Source of the DNA: Blakeslea trispora | Taxonomy: Eukaryota; Mucoromycota; Mucoromycetes; Mucorales; Choanephoraceae | Length of the DNA: 64,000 nt | Reading direction: 5' to 3' | NCBI GenBank assembly: GCA_025331445.1 | Contig: JAIWNE010000027.1 | Span: 248,001 to 312,000, forward strand | Notes under the pieces: generated by a model | Seen by the model: only the letters and a program-made list of their open reading frames with translations | Databases searched by the model: none | What the model was told of the DNA's origin: nothing | In this document: positions 49,074 to 59,750 of the stretch, piece by piece | Layout of the letters: each line of letters starts with the position of its first letter | Position numbering within the stretch: the stretch's first letter is position 1 | Made by a program: the position numbers and the translations under genes

Positions 49074-49815
49074 ATGGTAAGCATAGCTCATGTTAAGGCA
49101 GACAGACCATATTAAGCGTGTATACTAACAGCCTCTCCTTCTCTTTTATTGTAGTCTGTAAGTGATATAAAACAAATCACAAGCTATAACAGAAATAGAG
49201 AAACTTACGTAATTGTAGTATTTTCTGCCTCACTTGACTAACGGCTGGCAAGTAGATCAAGCAATTCTATCAGAAGAAGACCGTGTTGTAGTCATTCGTT
49301 TTGGTCATGACTGGGACCCTACATGTATGCAAATGGACGAGATTTTGTACAGCATTGCAGAGAAAGTCAAAAACTTTGCTGTCATTTATTTAGTAAGACA
49401 ATAGACTCTATCTTCGATTCAAAAGACAATTCTCTAACATATGCATAGGTCGACATTACTGAAGTACCTGATTTCAACAAAGTAAGCTTAAAGGAACATT
49501 CGAGAAACAATAAATTAAGTTTCTTGTGATTAGATGTATGAACTTTACGATCCTTGCACAACCATGTTCTTCTTCCGTAATAAACATATCATGGTCGATT
49601 TGGGAACAGGTAACAATAACAAGATCAATTGGGCTTTAGATGACAAGCAAGAAATGATTGATCTGATAGAGGTAACAAAAAAAAATTGAGTAACCTCCCC
49701 TCAAGCTAATTTCTCTTTCTTTCATTTCAAATTACAGACAGTCTACCGTGGAGCGAGAAAGGGAAGAGGTTTAGTCGTATCCCTCAAGGATTATTCAACA
49801 AAATATCAATACTAA
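49074..49815 (+). CDS. DIM1: U5 snRNP 15-kDa protein Dim1/Dib1 (thioredoxin-like), with a 3-nt exon
   Basis: Dim1 (TXNL4A) is an essential thioredoxin-fold protein of the U4/U6.U5 tri-snRNP needed for spliceosome activation. Six exons: 49074-49076 (ATG), 49155-49157 (TCT), 49219-49392, 49449-49481, 49534-49671 and 49738-49815. The product has 142 residues, the same length as human and fission-yeast Dim1, and begins MSYFLPHLTNGWQVDQAILS. The conserved HDWDPTCMQMDE and DLGTGNNNKINWA blocks are present, and the end is DYSTKYQY. The Met and the Ser sit on separate tiny exons. ATG is followed by GTAAGC, a TACTAAC branch-point sequence and TTGTAG. TCT is followed at once by GTAAGT and a second TTGTAG. 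Skipping TCT would give 141 residues without the invariant Ser 2. Confidence 0.93.
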
Positions 49816-49985
49816 GCCAAAAGAAGGACTTTCTCTCTCTCTTTTTTTTTTTGTTTTCTGCTTACTGGCTTGCAAGTGAATTACAATAAATTGTGAGTTT
49901 TGCAAAATGGTAATAAGGTTGATTTAATAGTAATACAAATAAATAAGAACTTCACGTTTTATGTGAAAGGAATTGGGTATTCTGT

Positions 49986-50675
49986 TTAATGAGCTTCAGA
50001 ATCATCTGATGCGGCTCGGGAGGAAGGCAAGATGGATATCACACTAATTCGTCTGTTGCTCATCTCTTCTTCTTGCTCTTTTAGTTGCTGTGCCAAAAGC
50101 TTTTGCTTTCTTAGTTCGTCCACCCTTTGTTCTAGTTCAGCGAGTGATAGAGTAACTTTTTTGAGCTTATGCTCATACCACTTGACTATCTCTTTTGTAC
50201 GGTTAGTCTTAACCTCTTCTAAGCCAAGGTTGATAGTTGTATCGTCTACAGGCGCGCTTAAAGCAAGCCGTTTCCATTCGTTTGTTAGGTACTTTTCTTT
50301 TAGTCTATGTGTCTGGACTCCAATTTTAACTTTTGTCAAAGCCCGAGCAAGGAGAGAATCCTGGGGCTCTTGAACTGACTGCTGAGAGTCAGGGTTGGCC
50401 AGGCGCTGTTTCGCCTTTAAGGCAGCCGAAGCAACAGGGATAAGATCGGCTAAAGAAACAGTGCCTCTTCTAGCAAGCTTTATGCCCTTTTTCTTTATCT
50501 GCTCAATTTCATCATCACTTGCTGTGGGTGTGGGTGGCAAGTCAAATCGAAAAACGTTACTCTCTTTTGTCTTTATGGGACTGATAATATCCAGTTGGTT
50601 GATTTGTTCTTCCTGGATGCTCTTCGAATGCTCGTTGGAAGAGGGAATAGCCTGAGCAACAGTAAGAGTATCCAT
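49986..50675 (-). CDS. Coiled-coil protein of unknown function (229 aa)
   Basis: Single exon from the ATG at 50675. The N-terminal half is polar with a Thr/Pro phosphosite-like motif (DLPPTPTASDDE). A basic stretch follows (KKKGIKLARRG). From about 130 to 215 it is a charged helix with heptad-like spacing (EHKLKKVTLSLAELEQRVDELRKQK) that should form a coiled coil. The tail is Ser-rich. I do not recognise the family. A protein-like open frame further upstream (50825-50787, MTILPKKRSNFNQ) is followed by a good donor but is not in phase with this ORF through any acceptor I can see, so it is probably 5' UTR or an upstream ORF. Confidence 0.6.
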   Translation of the reverse strand: MDTLTVAQAIPSSNEHSKSIQEEQINQLDIISPIKTKESNVFRFDLPPTPTASDDEIEQIKKKGIKLARRGTVSLADLIPVASAALKAKQRLANPDSQQSVQEPQDSLLARALTKVKIGVQTHRLKEKYLTNEWKRLALSAPVDDTTINLGLEEVKTNRTKEIVKWYEHKLKKVTLSLAELEQRVDELRKQKLLAQQLKEQEEEMSNRRISVISILPSSRAASDDSEAH

Positions 50676-51056
50676 GATACCTTTATTTTAAAAAAAAAAA
50701 AAAAGAGAGAGAGAGAGGAAAAGAAAAGAAGATGAAAAAGAGAAAAGAAAAAAAACATTAATAGAGAAAGAGAGTTTATGTGTTACTTGGTTGAAGTTAG
50801 ACCTCTTTTTTGGAAGAATTGTCATACCACCGGAAGGGTTAATATTTTGCGCGCTAACATTACGCACCTCCTCTTTTTGGGCATAAATAGATGCCACCAA
50901 TCATAGTCAAGTATTTGTGGTGCCTGATTATCAAAAAGAAAAAGTCTGTTCTTTTTGGCTTCCTTTCAACACGAACTCTCAAGCAGCAGCAAGCGATTTT
51001 CAGTCTAACAGTACCGCATCTCAATAAAGGTATGATACCAGAGCCAATTTGATTAG

Positions 51057-51485
51057 GACAATCCTAATGACGACAGACAAACCAGCAACAAAAAAGCTGC
51101 AGTTGCTCTTGATGAATTCTCTCGAGACTTGAAAGAGATCTTAAAAGATGAATCAGAAGAAACGCTTTATACAGTATGGATGTCTTTTGCGAGATTTCTC
51201 ATGACTTTTACAAGCAAGTTAACGCTTACATATGGTCACAGCCCGAAATAGCAACGAAGAATACATTGTTTTTCAAGATATTTACAGAAAGCCCTGAGAG
51301 GTGGAAAAGAACAAAAAAAAAGTCTGGGCTTCGTGCTTCTAGACATAGCGTTGATCATTCTCGGGAGGCTTTTGAAGCCAATAATGCGCATTATTGTGCA
51401 CGGAATGACGAACAGGTGGCCTATCCCTGCCTCAGAAAGCTCGCTCTGACTATTTTGAGTCTTTTTATAGGTGATACCTGTTACG
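51057..51485 (+). other. Possible small or decayed gene with a membrane helix
   Basis: In one frame, 51057-51170 encodes a charged helix (AVALDEFSRDLKEILKDESE). After a possible 110-nt intron (GTATGG at 51175 to TTACAG), the same frame encodes KALRGGKEQKKSLGF and a hydrophobic stretch (VLLDIALIILGRLLKPI). No start codon in frame is visible and the 3' end is unclear. A second frame also has a 109-codon open stretch from 51176. I cannot name a family. It could be an unresolved multi-exon gene or a relic. Confidence 0.3.
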
Positions 51486-51599
51486 GCCCAGTATGGCTTC
51501 AATGAGAAAGAGTTTTGAAAATAAATGTTTTGAAGGTGACAGAAGAACTTGAGGTAGCAGAGGCAAAAGAGATCATCTCTTCACCATTATAAATGATTG

Positions 51600-54092
51600 T
51601 AGTACAAGCGCTCTAGTTCTAATTATGAAGGCCTTGTGGGTCCCCTTTGATCATATTGATAATTAGCTCATTGGCAATGTAAATATCTCTTCTAAGCCAA
51701 GACATGTGTCTCATACTAGTCCAGCCACTGAAAAACGTTTGTGTGTTTTGTGCAAAGTCTGCCGTTCAACGCACAGATACAAACTTCACAAACATGCCGG
51801 TTCTATCCTTCCAGCCACTGTTCACAAAAGGTACCATGTTATACTTACAAACGGGTTAGTCTTGTACTTCAAGCGATAAGAAGTAAACACTTATACGTGC
51901 GCTTTATGATAAGTACGATATCTGAAACTGCCAGAGCTGTTGCATGGCATATCTACAATAGCGGTAATACTTGAAGGTCTATGAATACTTTGGCTACTCA
52001 GTTTGCCACATACTGAAACACAAACAACTATAGTCAGCAGAGATGTACTTTTTGACTCCTTTAAGGATACAAAACTCCATCTTCTTGAAATTGATTATGA
52101 AATACAGTTCTTGTCTAAAGAACGAGGCTCTTGGCATGAAAGGTTGTAGGTCTTTTTGTAACCATGCTTCTCGATTAAAGTCAAGTAAAGAACCAATTGT
52201 GACTGTAGAAGAGGGAACGTTTTGTCTTGCTAACAAAGTCGATAAATCTGGCGAGTTTATTAGCCGCTGAAGCGGGTTTAGGATGACACATTTCTAGAAA
52301 ATGAGGCTTTTTGGAAAAGCTTGTTGTCAAGTTTGAGGGCCATAGCTGTTGCTGGCTTTTAAGCGTGAGCTTTGGACAGACTCTAATGCACTTCTTTTCC
52401 GTCAATGGACTTCCTTATGTTGGCTATATGTAGCCCTAGGTTTGACAGAACATAAGCTGTTTCCTCCATAGTATCTTCACATGCTTTTAGAGGAGCATGG
52501 CTTCGACAAAAATATGAATGACAGTACCTAGCCATTGTTAAACAGGATCCTGACTATGTTGTGTTTGCTCTGCTCCTTTTAGTGACAATATTGATGTACT
52601 AGGAATTTGTATATTTTGATCTCATAAAGATATTGTACAATTTGAAGCCCAATAACGCCATATTGCAAAAAGAAGGCACTTTTCTTACATGTAAATCAGT
52701 TGATGTTTTATAGGTAATGAAAAAAGTAAATACATACAAGCAATAGTGATGGTATCAAACATATGGTTTGTCTATCTAAGATTACACTTTCTGTGTAGAG
52801 CAGTACCATTTAGTAACGTTAGTATTCCTTTTTTCCCTTTAAAACCATACTTATGTTGTTTTACTTGTGATGCACATTCTGGTAAAGCTCTATTTTGAAA
52901 GGCTAATGCACTAGGCTATTACGTTATTATTTTATTATTGTTTCAAATGTCATTTTTTGATAGTGAGCCTCTGCTGGACAAATAAATTAACAGGTATTGA
53001 AACAATAAGGTTGTAATGAACCAAGACCCCTATAGAAAAGATCATCTTGATAACTTTTGCAAAGCAAGTTATTACATTTATCATTATGACTTTCTTTTTG
53101 CAAGCATTTTTTCTACTACTTAGTTATTAAGGAAGTTTTTGCAAATCAACAAAGACAGTAGCATGTAATATATGCATCATTCTCCTTACCAGTAATGATC
53201 TTCCAAGACGTAACAATGAAGTATGCCCTCCTGATAAGTCAGACATTGATTGAGCGAGCTCAAGGGATATCCAATTACTTTTATAAGGTCAATTTACAAG
53301 TTCTTCTTTTCTTTTTAGCTAAACTGATGGAATAGACTTTTTCAGGGGCACAAAGGCTAAATGTATTAAGAACTTAAAATTCAAGCTACAATTATGTATC
53401 TCAACTTTTGCCATACTATGCCAAGCATTAAATAGAAGCAGTGACACTATATATTAAAAAGATGCTAATTCTGTAGTTATGACTATGAGATACGTTACTG
53501 CCAAACCTCCTCCCCCCTTTTTTTTATATTCTCTATAAACTGATTGATTGCCAACAATGAAATACACTTAATATTCGCTAAATAATAATATCGGATTCTT
53601 TGAATCGAACAGAAAAAAAGGAACACTTGATTTATACGTTATTGTCATGTTTAGTGAATTTTTCTTGCTTTTGATTTCTTTATTCGAGTTACCCACTTCA
53701 TCGTAACTAAATCTCATGTCATTTTCGCTTGATTTCATTACTTGTTCGACCCCTTCTTACTTTACTCATCATTGTATGAACCCAAATCAATTCCATTAGA
53801 TTCTATTTCAATAAAGCTTTTCTTTATCATCTGAAGAACCAACTGATGATGTTGTATCTGATCCCACATAATACATGCCAATCCTATTTTTATTCGTTTT
53901 GACATCTAGTCTATAATAGTATACGGAGGCTACCTGTATCGTTGTACTCTTGTATTTCATATCTACTTCTCTATCCGACCTTGCTGTCTCTTTCAGTAGC
54001 TACTGCAAAAACTATCCTTTGTCATGTAACAACAGGTCATTTAACAAAAAAGGTCTACATACACTACAATTGCAAACAAAAACAAAAGATAC
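51600..54092. other. 2.5-kb region without supported genes
   Basis: AT-rich. Around 51,780-52,400 there are protein-like fragments on both strands broken by stops (for example a minus-strand frame with SLLDFNREAWLQKDLQPFMP), suggesting a decayed gene or element, but no family is recognisable. From 52,450 to 54,090 I see nothing beyond A/T-rich sequence and the T5-type terminator of tRNA-Ser. Confidence 0.4.
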
Positions 54093-54174
54093 CGTCGCCT
54101 GCAGGATTTGAACCTGCGCAGGCAGAGCCTATATGATTTCTAGTCATACTCCTTAACCACTCGGACAAAGCGAC
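54093..54174 (-). tRNA. tRNA-Ser(AGA): tRNA-Ser (anticodon AGA)
   Basis: The minus strand folds as an 82-nt class II tRNA: acceptor stem GTCGCTT/AGGCGAC, D arm, anticodon stem TATGA/TCATA with loop CTAGAAA (anticodon AGA), a long variable arm (TAGGCTCTGCCTGC), and T arm GCAGG/CCTGC with loop TTCAAAT. Discriminator G, as for tRNA-Ser. No intron. A runs downstream on the plus strand (T runs on the transcribed strand) can terminate Pol III. A phased TCCGG array lies 47 bp upstream. Confidence 0.96.
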
Positions 54175-54221
54175 TTCTTGTCTTCGAAATTTGCTTTGTA
54201 ATTAATAGAGCATTATTTATG

Positions 54222-54253
54222 TCCGGTAAAAGTCCGGTCCGGACATGTGTCGG
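54222..54253 (-). repeat. 11-bp phased TCCGG array upstream of tRNA-Ser
   Basis: TCCGG boxes at 54222 and 54233 (11 bp apart), then a second pair TCCGG at 54238 and GTCGG at 54249 (again 11 bp apart). The array begins 47 bp upstream of the tRNA 5' end. Same unit and spacing as the arrays at the other two tRNA genes. Confidence 0.75.
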
Positions 54254-54658
54254 ATTATTATGCTTGACTCTAGAGTTACGCTTGAAGGCATAGTTGATAT
54301 GAATGAGAGCGATAAAGATGTAAAGTCTTTTGGAAAACATGGCAGAGTTTTGTTTGCTAGAGTACTCAATCTCTTGGGATATTTAGTCCAGAGGAGACAT
54401 GCTATTAGCAAAAGCAAAATATTTTAGCTTACATATTGTTCCTGTTATGGCTCTATAAAGATTGGCAATGTAAGCTGTTCTTGATATGTTTATGAGCTTT
54501 TATTTAATACCATTTGTAATTTACAAGAGTAAGGGAATAGATGTAGCTATACATTGAGGGTATACGTGTAAATATATGGATAAAGAAGCGTAACGATAAA
54601 TACTATAGATATAGGTGGGTTTGTGCATGACTTATAAAATCACAAGATTGGGTTTTGT

Positions 54659-57600
54659 TTAAACAAGTCCAAAGCCTTTGGTGTTTTCAATTGCTGTAAC
54701 AAGTCTATCACGTAATTTCTGTCGAGTTGCATATTCAGGCAGCAGTAGTCTACTAAAGCATGTAAGTGCAGTTGGCAGCCTATTGTCGACAAAAATGTTT
54801 GTTTAGTAGATAGTTCTAATGAAAAAAAGTCTTCAAGTATCTTACCTATCACTATCAGGCCCATTTCTCTGAATATAAAAAGTCAATTCCTTCAAACCAC
54901 CAACAGGCACTCGGTCACTAGCTGTAACAAATAATAGTAGTTGCTTCTTTTGTTCATTTGTAAAGTCATTGTGAACAACAGACCAAAATTGCCTTTAAAA
55001 AAAGAAAGTTAGGCAAACGAATTAGAAGCATAAAAGAAAATAGTATTACCTAATAGTCGGATGATCTACACTATATCCATCATCGTACTCAGCTACGTTT
55101 TCAAGATCAATCATATTCAGACTTAAAGCACCAGGTCCTTGTCGAAGACCACAGGCAACCATCTCTAGTTCATCTGCTGTACAAAGACTGAGCGCTCTAC
55201 TACCAATCACGCTCCATATACCACGGCGTAAAGCAAGCAGTTGCTGTTTTTGAGCAGTATACATGAAATGTAAACAATAGTCCTGAACGTAAGCCTCTCT
55301 GTTATCATTAGTGACAGGTACTGTCTTGCCAGACATAAGAGGTGTTGTGACAACACCCTGACCAAATATGTTCATAGAAATTTCATAATCTCTGCAGAAT
55401 ATGTCTTCAACATCACCATCTTTCCATTCGAGCAACTGCCGTAGCCCATGACCCAATGTAGGCCAACCTTCTTCCAAATCCTCCAATGTAAACAGCTGGC
55501 GTCTTTTAGCCATAGCATCAATCAGTGTTTCATTAGGCATTACTAGTATTTTCCATAATATCTTCGGGAACTGAAGGTTCATGATGACTCCATTGTAAAC
55601 GGATAAACCCATCATAACGCCAATCATTTCATACATGCGAACATCAGAGTTTGAGACAGGTCTTATCCAGCACAAGCGTGTATCGTCATCCTGCATGAAT
55701 AGACCAACATCGGATGCAACAACTTTTTCAAACAAGACACCAAAGAATTCCTTCTGGACACCCCCTTGATCCATGCCCTCTTCTCCTCCTTCAATAAACT
55801 TTACCTTGAGAGGCTTCTTAAGATCACTCCATTTGCGCGATATTTGATCCAGAGTATCCATGATGAAATGCTCTCTGCGAATTTCAAGCAAAAGGTAAGG
55901 ACATGTAGCACTGCGCAAATTAATCTCTAGATTTTTCAGCATTTGTGGTACTTCGGACAAGAGTTTTTGTGCATGGACAACTAGTGTATGGTTAACACAG
56001 GCATCTTCATACTCCAGGGACATTTGCGACATAGCATCAATCAGTACAATCTTGCGCTTGATAGAGGGAGGAAGCAGAAATGGATAGCTGAACCAAGAAA
56101 ACTGATATTCGTTCTCAAACGGATAAGGAAGCAACGTAGATGTAGACGATGTTGTCATAAACAGCCGTGATCTTTTCTGGTGACTGGTTCCTTCCTTGCG
56201 GGTAACTAAATGTGTATGTCTTCCTTCGCCATACAACAAGACCTGCTTCCAAATACGATATTCGTTTTTTATATTGAGTCTTTTGCAAATATCATGCCCA
56301 TAAAAAACAGTTGGTGAAATGATAGGCATAGAAGGGTTCTCCATGTTGCTTTGATAGAAGAGCTCAAGGCATTTCAAAGCCATAACTACTGTGTCTTCTA
56401 AACCATGCTTGTATGGACTGGTATGATAGTGGTCCAGTAAATACTTTTGCAACTCTTTCACCATAAAATTCATCTGTAAAGAGTTCAATCTAAGTTACAA
56501 TTAATACACATTCATCTTCCAGCTCTTTGGACAGCTACCTTGTAAGCATACTATGCATAGTTTTTCGTATCAGTGCTTTTTTCTTTTGTGCTATTTTGCT
56601 CAACACTTGAATTGTCTTTTGTGTCAGAATGACTCGGTTTGCTGCAGCCAAAATAACTAGTGGTTCTTGTGTATCTCTTTCAGTCAACAAATCAACTGGT
56701 CTATCTTGGGCTTCATTTTCTATTTTTTTGCAGCACATGAGCCACTGAAATATTGCCATGATGGATCTACACCATTCCATCATCAATTGAATTTGGTCGA
56801 GCTCTGCTTCTTCTACAGCTTCAACTTCAATCACCAAATCTACATTCAAAGCCATCCGATCCAACAATGTTTCAAGGCTGTCTGATATAGTTTCAATAAT
56901 GCGGATTTGCCGAGCATTTTCGCTTTCTGAATGACCAATCACTCTCTCGAAAAACTGACTTAGATGCTCTAGATTGATCAGCGACATCTGTTTGTGTTGC
57001 AAAGAGGGCAATGTGCTTAGTGATAGTGGTTGACTGGCAAGAAAGCTATTGCCTATGCCTTCCCAATTTTGAAAGACGGATCGACACCACATATCCATCT
57101 TCTCTTCAGAGATTGTTTTTGAAATTATTGCTTTGTGAAAGTAATCCAAGGCTACATCCAGACTAACTGATGCAGGTAAGATAGCTAGTAGCATGTCTTT
57201 TTGAAGAGAAACTGAGCCAGTACTGCTACTGTCAGACTCCAGAGAGTACCCAAGCTTATTTGGCAGCTTGTCATCCTGATCCAGCTGATAATAGCTTGGG
57301 TCTATGTGATCTTCCTTCCAAATCTGACGATCAGTATCTCTATCTGTAAAATGTGCGTCTTGTTGCTGTTCTTGTACATCTTTATCAGCCACTAACTCTT
57401 CTTCTTCTTTTGAATGACACAAAGGGCTCTTTGTGAATTGATGTACTAATCGCCAAACATCAGTAACCCAATGATGTTCGTCAGACGTGTTTGCATTCTC
57501 TCTCGTCCTGGACTGACGTCTTTGCTGGCGACTGTATTTGTTTTGCTTTGGCATTAAATTTGAGAGAGAAGTTGAAGTAAAGAGAGACTGTAAAAATGGT

Positions 57601-58585
57601 TTCGCAGACGTTTGTTCTTTTGTATTGCTGCTGCTTGAAGTATCTGTTTGTTCTCGCTTCGGATTTTTGTCAATATACGGTACAGGTTGATGTATCTTTT
57701 GATTGCGACAAAGCTTTGAGCATGGCATGGAAGCCAATTGAATGGCCATAATTAGAGCGGCTTGAGGCTGCAAACTTATGATACCACCTAAACGACAAAA
57801 AACAAAATGAGCGACTTGCCTTCTTTCAATGTTGCAATTGTACCTCTTCCTGAAGCACAAAATTTATTTCTGCAGTCTCTTTGTTGACATCCGATGGTAA
57901 GTTGATGAACGTATTCCTCAATCAATCCTTCGTATTCGTTTTTGGCTTCTTTTAACTTTTCTTTCTTTATAATTTTGCTGCTTTTTCTCTTCTCATTGGT
58001 ATAACGAACCGTAGGTGTTTTGAGTGCAATCATAGGATGTGTACTACTCTTGCTGTTGGACTTGGTGTTGTTGATGTTATACTTATTACCAGAATTGGGT
58101 GTTTTCACTTGAAAAGAATAAACATGATCCTTCTCGCTAGCCAATTTTATTGTTGATTTTAGGGCAAACGAGCCGGAAGAAGAAGTAGAAGACGAAGATG
58201 TGCGTCGTTTATTGACTTGATAGCTTTCTGTAACATCGTTATTAAGGCAGTTGGTTGATGGTCTAGGTGAAACAAGGTAGTTGACTAATAAATCGGTAGA
58301 AGCTGCGCTGTTGTTATTGTCTTCACTGCTGCTTAGATGTGCATCGCTCAGGTTCTTTTCCTCCAAGCCATATTCGCTCACTTGTGGCTCTTGATCTTTT
58401 TGTTGTTGCTGCTGTTGTGGCGAGCGTTGGTCTTGTTCTTGAGATAATAGATGTTGGTGATGACTTGCACTAGATAGAATAGGAGAGGGCGGTGGAAGCT
58501 CATGGTATAGAAAAGAGCTTGAGCCCAAGTTGATGGCAGAAGGGCCTGTCCGAGAATCTGCTGCGAAAGCGGGCATATGTGACAT
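54659..58585 (-). CDS. HECT-type E3 ubiquitin ligase with AZUL zinc finger (UBE3A-like)
   Basis: Five exons: 58585-57844, 57787-56539, 56489-55050, 54992-54846 and 54779-54659; 1,232 aa. HECT ligases take ubiquitin on a Cys and pass it to substrates. The N-terminal ~220 residues are Ser/Gln/Asn-rich and disordered. An AZUL-type zinc-binding region follows (about 228-275: GCQQRDCRNKFCASGRGG across the first splice, then SMPCSKLC); in human UBE3A this domain docks on proteasome subunit Rpn10. A helical middle follows, and the HECT domain occupies about the last 350 residues (LKVKFIEGGEEGMDQGGVQKEFF, MIGVMMGLSVYNG). The catalytic Cys is Cys 1200 in LPTALTCFSRLLLPEY on the last exon, and the C-terminus is GFGLV. 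All catalytic features are intact. Hul4 is the closest budding-yeast class, but AZUL points to UBE3A-like function. Confidence 0.93.
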
Positions 58586-59235
58586 AATAAGGAAAAAGGA
58601 AGAAGAAGTGAATAATAAAATTGGCTAAACTAACGCAACATCAAATCACTGACTTCTAAAACTAAGCGGCACACAATTGTGTGGATTCTCAAGCCGATCT
58701 TTATCTACAAACTAATCATTGTTATCTAGCTATTTTCATTCTGTCTCATCATAGCTCATAGGATTCATAACCAACATCTAACACGGAGTAGTTTATAAAG
58801 ATATTTACTATTCTTTCGAATCAAATTCAACTTCATGCTATTGCCTCTATTGTCATCAATGTCTTATATCAATACTTGTTTTTGGCTTATTGCATCTATC
58901 TGATTGTTATGTAAACTCCCTTAGTTTGTTTTGCTGATCGCACTTAACGATATCTATTTTCTCTTCTCTATTGGGGGTATCATTGTCATCCTCTGAGTAC
59001 AAAACCTCTTCTCTATCCAAGATCTATTTTTTTTTAAATACAAAACGGCAGAAGTCTGTTTAGACGTAATTTGGCATCATCAGAACCTTTATTAAGCATT
59101 TGTTACATCTAAAAAGTTTCAAGAGGTTAAGGTTGACTTGTAACTAATCACGATTGCTATAAAAACAAAAAGCTATCAAAAAAAAGAGGTAACTAATGAG
59201 TAAAGACATTACAGATTAAAAAAAAAAATCAAAAA
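58586..59235. other. Promoter of the HECT gene, spacer to tRNA-Ile
   Basis: About 650 bp of AT-rich sequence without coding signal. An A11 run at 59218-59228 (T run on the transcribed strand) just before 59236 can terminate tRNA-Ile transcription. Confidence 0.5.
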
Positions 59236-59309
59236 TGCTCATTACAGGGGTCGAACCTGTGACCTTGGCGTTATTAGCACCACGCTCTAACCAACTGAGC
59301 TAAACGAGC
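59236..59309 (-). tRNA. tRNA-Ile(AAT): tRNA-Ile (anticodon AAT)
   Basis: The minus strand folds as a 74-nt cloverleaf: acceptor stem GCTCGTT/AATGAGC, D arm GCTC...GAGC, anticodon stem TGGTG/CGCCA with loop CTAATAA (anticodon AAT), variable AGGTC, T arm ACAGG/CCTGT with loop TTCGACC, discriminator A. No intron. A five-box TCCGG array lies 53 bp upstream. Confidence 0.97.
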
Positions 59310-59750
59310 AGATATTATCTAAAATTAACTGGTAAAATATGTTCTTATTACTAATAATATTGTCCGGCGAAATTCCGGCGTTTGTTCGGTAAATTTCCGA
59401 CAAATGTTCGGCTCATTCAAATTACCAACGTATGCATATAAACATTAAACATCTAAAGATCTTTCTTATGGTCAATCATCAATGAATTGCTTGAGCCAAT
59501 AATATATAAAGCTGTTTATTTCTTATTTCTGTTGCTGATTAATTTAAATGGTAATTGCAGTATTCTTCTTTATTGATCCATGTATCTTGCTTTTGCTTAA
59601 TTGAAAAAAGTAAAAGGAAAATACTTGTGGACATTTGCGAATGTATGTATAAATTGTATGAATGTTGAAGTATGTAAAAAAAATAAAATAAGAAAGCAAA
59701 TGTGTTTTTTTTCTGTTGAGTTTAAGGAATAAATATACAAGTAAGTGTGT
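59310..59750. other. Spacer between tRNA-Ile and NUP170
   Basis: Holds the TCCGG array and the AT-rich 3' region of NUP170. No coding signal. Confidence 0.5.
59363..59411 (-). repeat. 11-bp phased TCCGG array upstream of tRNA-Ile
   Basis: Five boxes at exactly 11-bp steps: TCCGG 59363, TCCGG 59374, TTCGG 59385, TCCGA 59396 and TTCGG 59407. The array begins 53 bp upstream of the tRNA 5' end; between them is the AT-rich ACTAATAATATT (59350-59361), also present at tRNA-Ala. It is the longest of the three arrays. Confidence 0.85.

Noticed and set aside
50688..50825. Upstream exon for the coiled-coil protein (MTILPKKRSNFNQ)
   Set aside because: Its donor phase does not match the only visible acceptor before 50675, so it was not joined; probably 5' UTR or an upstream ORF.
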